A DNA stretch of 64,000 nt. It comes from Flavobacteriaceae bacterium NBU2973. Lineage in GTDB: Bacteria > Bacteroidota > Bacteroidia > Flavobacteriales > Flavobacteriaceae. Position numbers and translations under genes: made by a program. The notes under the pieces were generated by a model. It did not search any database. It saw only the letters and a program-made list of their open reading frames with translations, and had not been told where the DNA came from. Every line of letters begins with the position of its first letter. Position 1 is the stretch's first letter. This document shows, in pieces, positions 62,328-64,000 of the stretch. The stretch is from the NCBI GenBank assembly GCA_026162565.1, contig JAOEIQ010000002.1, forward strand, positions 124,001 through 188,000, in the 5' to 3' direction.

Positions 62328-63613
62328 AATAAATAGGATGCTAATTCATTATATTCTGAAATTTTAATTGAGACTTTTTTACCATTCATGACAGACTGTA
62401 TTTGCCTTGGTAACTTTTGTTCTTCTTTAATAACATCTTCAACTACATCTAAAAACTTAACAGGATGCGCAGTTTCAAGAAACACACAATGTGCATTAGG
62501 ATTTTCTTTTAGATAAAATTTGGCACCTAAATATCCAATAGCTCCATGTGGATCTGCAACATAATGATGATTGTTGTAAATCTCTTTCATAGCAGCTTTA
62601 GTTTCTTCATCTGTAAAACTAAAAGAGGATAAGTTATTTTTTAAAGTTTCAAAATCACTTTTATAAATCTCTTGTATGCGAATAAAGTTACTTGGGTTTC
62701 CAACGTCCATGGCATTACTAATAGTTTGTACTGAAGGTTTTGGGTTGTAATTTTCAGTTTTTAAATAAGTAGTTACAACATTATTCTCATTATTTGATGC
62801 TACAAAGTGTTTTACTGGTAGACCTAATTGTTGTGCCATCATTCCTGCGCACACATTACCAAAGTTTCCACTTGGTACAGAAAATACAATATTATCATAC
62901 TGATTATAGAGTTGTTTATACGCAAACATAAAATAGAGTAGTTGTGGTAACCATCTAGCAATATTTATGGAGTTCGCAGATGTAAGTTGCATTTTACTAG
63001 TTAAGTCTTCATCTAAAAAAGCACGTTTTACCATATCTTGACAATCGTCAAAAACACCATCCACTTCTAAAGCTGTGATATTTTGTCCAAGAGTAGTTAG
63101 TTGTTTTTCTTGAATATCACTTACTTTTCCAGAAGGATATAATATAACTACATTTACTCCTTTTACTCCTAAAAAGCCATTAGCAACAGCTCCACCTGTA
63201 TCTCCTGAAGTTGCCACTAATACTGTTACTTGTTCTCTATTGTCCTTATTAAAATAGCCCAAACATCTGGCCATAAAACGTGCACCAACATCTTTAAATG
63301 CCATAGTTGGTCCATGGAAGAGTTCTAAAGTTGAAATATTTTTATTTAGTTCTACAACTGGGAAATCAAACGATAATGTTTCGTTTATTATTCTCTTTAA
63401 TTCGTCTTTTGGTATTTCAGGTAGTACAAATTGCTTGAGAGCTTCAAACGCTATTTCTTGATAGGTGAGTTTATCAATATTTTCAAAAAAAGATTTAGGC
63501 AAAGGTGTTATAGATTCTGGAAAATATAAGCCTCTATCTGGAGCCAATCCTTTTATGACGGCATTTTTAAAAGTTGTATTTGGTGCTTTATGGTTAAGTG
63601 AATAGTAATTCAT
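62306..63613 (-). CDS. thrC: Threonine synthase
   Basis: This 435-aa PLP enzyme converts O-phosphohomoserine to threonine. FHGPTMAFKDVGARFMARCL holds the PLP lysine (Lys107). LVATSGDTGGAVANGF, FSVPSGNFGNVCAGMMAQ and VADPHGAIGYLG are typical. It starts one base after the thrB stop, so the two are translationally coupled in a thr operon. Confidence 0.96.
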   Translation of the reverse strand: MNYYSLNHKAPNTTFKNAVIKGLAPDRGLYFPESITPLPKSFFENIDKLTYQEIAFEALKQFVLPEIPKDELKRIINETLSFDFPVVELNKNISTLELFHGPTMAFKDVGARFMARCLGYFNKDNREQVTVLVATSGDTGGAVANGFLGVKGVNVVILYPSGKVSDIQEKQLTTLGQNITALEVDGVFDDCQDMVKRAFLDEDLTSKMQLTSANSINIARWLPQLLYFMFAYKQLYNQYDNIVFSVPSGNFGNVCAGMMAQQLGLPVKHFVASNNENNVVTTYLKTENYNPKPSVQTISNAMDVGNPSNFIRIQEIYKSDFETLKNNLSSFSFTDEETKAAMKEIYNNHHYVADPHGAIGYLGAKFYLKENPNAHCVFLETAHPVKFLDVVEDVIKEEQKLPRQIQSVMNGKKVSIKISEYNELASYLLNKNTHN

Positions 63614-63614
63614 A

Positions 63615-64000
63615 TTAGTCTATTATTTTAACGCCTTGAGGACTTATTTTGGAATTGAAAATATTAAAATCAATTCCTGTTTTAGCATAGAGGCTTTCCA
63701 TTTCTTTCATCACTTTATCTGCGATTACACTTCCTTTACTTAAAGCGAATATAGTTGGTCCAGCTCCAGAAATTCCTGCACCTAATGCACCAGATTGTAC
63801 AGCAACTTTTTTTACAGAATCAAAATGAGGAATTAATGATTTTCTAACTGGTTCTACAACAACATCTTGAAGCGATCTGCTTATTAAGCCATAATCGCTA
63901 GTATACAATCCACTTATTAACCCTCCAACATTTGACCACTGTGTGATCGCTTTTTTTAATGGGATTTCTTTAGGTAAAACGTTGCGAGCATCTTCAGTTT
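63615..64000 (-). CDS. thrB: Homoserine kinase, 5' end outside the window
   Basis: The frame is open from the window edge (codon at 63999) to TAA at 63617-63615. Visible residues include ARNVLPKEIPLKKAITQWSN, GGLISGLYTSDYGLISRSLQ and the GHMP-kinase motif 3 GALGAGISGAGPTIFAL. The C-terminal 128 codons are present; the ATP-binding first half lies beyond the edge. Supplies phosphohomoserine to the adjacent thrC. Confidence 0.93.
   Translation of the reverse strand, partial: TEDARNVLPKEIPLKKAITQWSNVGGLISGLYTSDYGLISRSLQDVVVEPVRKSLIPHFDSVKKVAVQSGALGAGISGAGPTIFALSKGSVIADKVMKEMESLYAKTGIDFNIFNSKISPQGVKIID

Overview
The window is an ordinary-looking chromosomal segment of a marine-type Flavobacteriaceae bacterium (Bacteroidota). 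Evidence: very low G+C, many MKK-type signal peptides and FSC/ASC lipoboxes, TonB-dependent receptors with carboxypeptidase-like N-terminal domains, Bacteroidota-specific families (DUF4834, DUF5916, DUF6090, DUF6146, DUF6787, DUF3667, TIGR02757, BatA/VWA), promoters of the TTG-N17-23-TAnnTTTG type, and few Shine-Dalgarno sequences. I saw no rRNA, tRNA, CRISPR array, prophage or insertion sequence. No gene-free stretch exceeds about 300 bases once the prfB 5' end and small genes are placed.

Layout. 1-3.8 kb (minus): truncated outer-membrane beta-barrel receptor, two tandem ArsC/Spx-like proteins (one without the catalytic Cys), a heptamer tandem repeat, and prfB whose first 22 codons are joined to the rest by a CTT-TGA-C programmed +1 frameshift site. 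3.9-12.9 kb: secreted zinc metalloprotease, threonine aldolase, a repeat-rich OmpA protein, YbaB, oligopeptidase B and a CBS-like PLP enzyme. 11.9-16.7 kb: that CBS-like enzyme, an alpha-oxoamine synthase and a convergent YghO/bacterial-ceramide-synthase-like N-acyltransferase with an outer-membrane protein. Together they look like a sulfonolipid (capnine-type) or sphingolipid locus and are the strongest system-level candidate here. 16.8-22.3 kb: DUF4834, YfhO, glycosyltransferase and flippase (cell-surface glycan). 22.3-26.6 kb: two paralogous secreted beta-strand-repeat proteins, DUF3667, DUF6090. 26.7-34.7 kb: uvrA, an ECF sigma factor followed by an unlisted 47-aa basic protein, a cysteine-free endonuclease III, bcp, a conserved 494-aa protein of unknown function and an MBL-fold hydrolase. 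34.7-40.5 kb (minus): GT2, BatA/VWA, catalytically defective dihydroorotase, esterase, DUF481. 40.6-49.4 kb: M61 and S10 peptidases, TIGR02757, LolD-like ATPase, DUF5916, folE. 49.5-53.6 kb (minus): five-gene DUF6146-DUF6787-His/Cys-rich protein-TonB receptor-acidic lipoprotein cluster. 53.7-64 kb: DUF937, YebC, pterin dehydratase, epimerase, gcvT, aminopeptidase P, DUF1853, Thermus-type isocitrate dehydrogenase, thrC and partial thrB.

Many convergent gene pairs share strong hairpin terminators. Three of these carry extra dispersed-repeat sequence in their loops, including a 16-bp perfect inverted repeat. One strong plus-strand terminator (54510-54549) has no known gene in front of it except an 18-codon ORF and may mark an unannotated small transcript. 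All family names come from reading the sequence and recall of families; no database search was possible.
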